A stretch of 14,014 nt of DNA. Source: Helicobacteraceae bacterium. GTDB lineage: Bacteria; Campylobacterota; Campylobacteria; Campylobacterales; Sulfurimonadaceae. Shown here piece after piece: positions 12,501-14,014 of this stretch (position 1 is the stretch's first letter; every line of letters begins with the position of its first letter). The translations under genes were made by a program, and so were the position numbers. The stretch is from assembly GCA_027061425.1 (NCBI GenBank), contig JALSUN010000041.1:1-14014 (forward strand), read 5' to 3'. The notes under the pieces were generated by a model. It ran no database searches. It saw only the letters and a list, made by a program, of their open reading frames with translations, and was not told the DNA's origin.

Positions 12501-14014
12501 ATGGCAAAACATGAATTTCAAACTGAAGTCAACCAACTACTACAACTTATGATCCACTCTCTTTACTCAAACAAAGAGATCTTTTTACGTGAACTCGTTT
12601 CTAACGGTTCAGACGCGATGGACAAACTTAACATGTTGGTACTTACTGACGATGCATATAAGGGCGTTGAGTTTAACCCACGTATCGATATCGTGGTCGA
12701 CAAAGAAGCTAAGACACTAACCATTAGTGACACGGGTATCGGTATGAACGACGAAGACCTTGTAGCCAACCTGGGTACCATTGCAAAATCCGGTACTAAA
12801 GCATTTATGGAGAACCTCTCTGGTGATCAGAAGAAAGATTCTCAGCTTATCGGTCAGTTCGGTGTCGGTTTCTACGCTGCGTTTATGGTAGCTGATAAAG
12901 TCGAAGTGACGACTAAAAAAGCGGGCGAGGAGAAAGCATACAAGTGGATCTCTGCTGGTGATGGCTCTTATGAGATCGAAGATGCTGAAAAAGAGGGTCA
13001 CGGTACATGCATTACGATGCACCTTAAAGATGAAGATGTAGAGTTCTTGGAAGCACATCGCATCGAGAGCATCATCCAGAAGTACTCTAACCACATCCCT
13101 TTCCCTATCTTTATGGATAAAGAGAACTTCATCCCTGCCGAGACTGATGATGAAGGTAAAGAGACTAAGCCCTCTTCTACTGAGATCAAAAACGAGCAGA
13201 TCAACAAAGCTTCTGCACTTTGGACCATCTCAAAATCAGAACTTAAAGACGAAGACTATGTAGACTTCTACTCAAGCATCGCACATGACTCAGCTGAGCC
13301 ACTCACATGGATGCACAACAAAGCAGAGGGTGCTGTAGAGTACACCACGCTTTTCTATGTACCCTCAAAAGCACCGATGGACATGTACCGTGTAGACTAC
13401 GCACCGGGTATCAAACTTTACATTAACCGTGTCTTCATCACTGACGATGACAAAGAGCTTATGCCTACTTACCTGCGTTTCCTACGTGGTGTCATCGACT
13501 CTGCTGACCTGCCACTAAACGTCAGTCGTGAGATTTTACAGTCTAACCCAGTGATGAGTAAGATCCGTAACGCTTCTGTGAAAAAAGTGCTTTCTGAACT
13601 TGGTAAGATGATGAAAAAAGACAAAGATAAGTATGACAAGTTCTATGCAGAGTTTGGAAATGTTCTTAAAGAGGGTCTCTACTCTGACATGGGTAACAAA
13701 GAGCGTATCTTGGAACTTCTACAGTTCAATACGATCAACTCGGATGAGACAACGTCACTTGTAGACTTTGTCAAGTCAGTAGACGAAGAGAAAAAAGAGA
13801 TCTACTACATCACAGGAAAAATGGCACTCAACATGCTTAAGAACTCTCCGACTCTCGAGCGTTTCAAAGCCAAGGGCATCGATGTTCTAGTAATGAACGA
13901 AGAGATCGACACAATCGTTATGCCAATGGTCACTGAGTACAAAGAGTACAAGTTTGTAAACGCTGCAGACGCGGTTCTTGATGACTCAGAAGAGGCAAAA
14001 GAGAAAGAAGAAGA
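12501..14014 (+). CDS. htpG: Molecular chaperone HtpG (bacterial Hsp90), partial
   Basis: HtpG is the cytosolic Hsp90 chaperone, an ATP-driven homodimer that remodels client proteins together with DnaK. The window holds the first 504 residues; the full protein is normally about 620, so the C-terminal dimerisation end is cut off. The GHKL ATPase domain (1-210) shows RELVSNGSDAMDKL with catalytic Glu31 and Asn35, SDTGIGM with Asp77 (76-82), IAKSGTKAF (94-102) and GQFGVGFYAA (118-127). The middle domain has NKASALWTISKSE (235-247), AEPLTWMHN, LPTYLRF-like MPTYLRFLRG (321-330) and LNVSREILQ with Arg343, which reaches the ATP gamma-phosphate. The usual NASDA is NGSDA. An AAGGA site eight bases before ATG 12501 supports the start. 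It is preceded by its own promoter and a HAIR-like operator, consistent with heat-shock control. Confidence 0.97.
   Translation, partial: MAKHEFQTEVNQLLQLMIHSLYSNKEIFLRELVSNGSDAMDKLNMLVLTDDAYKGVEFNPRIDIVVDKEAKTLTISDTGIGMNDEDLVANLGTIAKSGTKAFMENLSGDQKKDSQLIGQFGVGFYAAFMVADKVEVTTKKAGEEKAYKWISAGDGSYEIEDAEKEGHGTCITMHLKDEDVEFLEAHRIESIIQKYSNHIPFPIFMDKENFIPAETDDEGKETKPSSTEIKNEQINKASALWTISKSELKDEDYVDFYSSIAHDSAEPLTWMHNKAEGAVEYTTLFYVPSKAPMDMYRVDYAPGIKLYINRVFITDDDKELMPTYLRFLRGVIDSADLPLNVSREILQSNPVMSKIRNASVKKVLSELGKMMKKDKDKYDKFYAEFGNVLKEGLYSDMGNKERILELLQFNTINSDETTSLVDFVKSVDEEKKEIYYITGKMALNMLKNSPTLERFKAKGIDVLVMNEEIDTIVMPMVTEYKEYKFVNAADAVLDDSEEAKEKEE

Overview
The window looks like chromosomal DNA of a free-living Campylobacterota (epsilonproteobacterium), probably of the Sulfurimonas/Sulfurovum kind. 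This is an inference from moderate-to-low GC, tightly overlapping genes, AT-rich promoters with a GCTAAAAT-type -10 box, and the character of the proteins: a TrmA with an extra cysteine set, a DUF4395 protein paired with an Rrf2 regulator, and a PAS-GGDEF-EAL sensor. There is no mobile element, CRISPR array, rRNA or tRNA, and no gene-free stretch longer than about 160 bases.

Left part, all on the minus strand (1-6114). Read in transcription order from the right: trmA (5002-6114); a PAS-GGDEF-EAL cyclic-di-GMP enzyme (3199-4929) that ends in a clear terminator hairpin (3139-3171); a two-gene unit of a DUF4395 membrane protein and an Rrf2-family regulator (2199-3043) behind a near-consensus sigma70-type promoter; a membrane-anchored protein with a histidine-phosphotransfer (HPt)-like C-terminal domain (1544-2101); and a four-helix membrane protein of unknown function that runs off the left edge (1-1388).

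Middle part, plus strand (6209-12029). Six genes are packed with gaps of 0 or overlaps of 1 to 8 bases: glmU, coaBC, uppS, a prepilin peptidase, an LptF/LptG-type permease and truA. They form one apparent operon joining UDP-GlcNAc synthesis, coenzyme A synthesis, the undecaprenyl lipid carrier, pilin processing, LPS transport and tRNA pseudouridylation. glmU and trmA are divergent, with closely spaced -10 boxes in a 94-base gap.

Right part. A small secreted or periplasmic orphan protein (minus, 12048-12368) converges on truA and diverges from htpG (plus, 12501 to the window end, truncated). The 132-base gap before htpG holds a perfect 9-base inverted repeat whose core, CTTTAGT-N7-ACTAAAG, closely resembles the HspR operator (HAIR), plus a good promoter. 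This is the best regulatory signal in the window.

No wholly new multi-gene system was found. The points most worth following are the HAIR-like site at htpG, the RlmD-type cysteine set in TrmA, the HPt-like membrane protein beside the unknown four-helix protein, and the translationally coupled DUF4395/Rrf2 pair.
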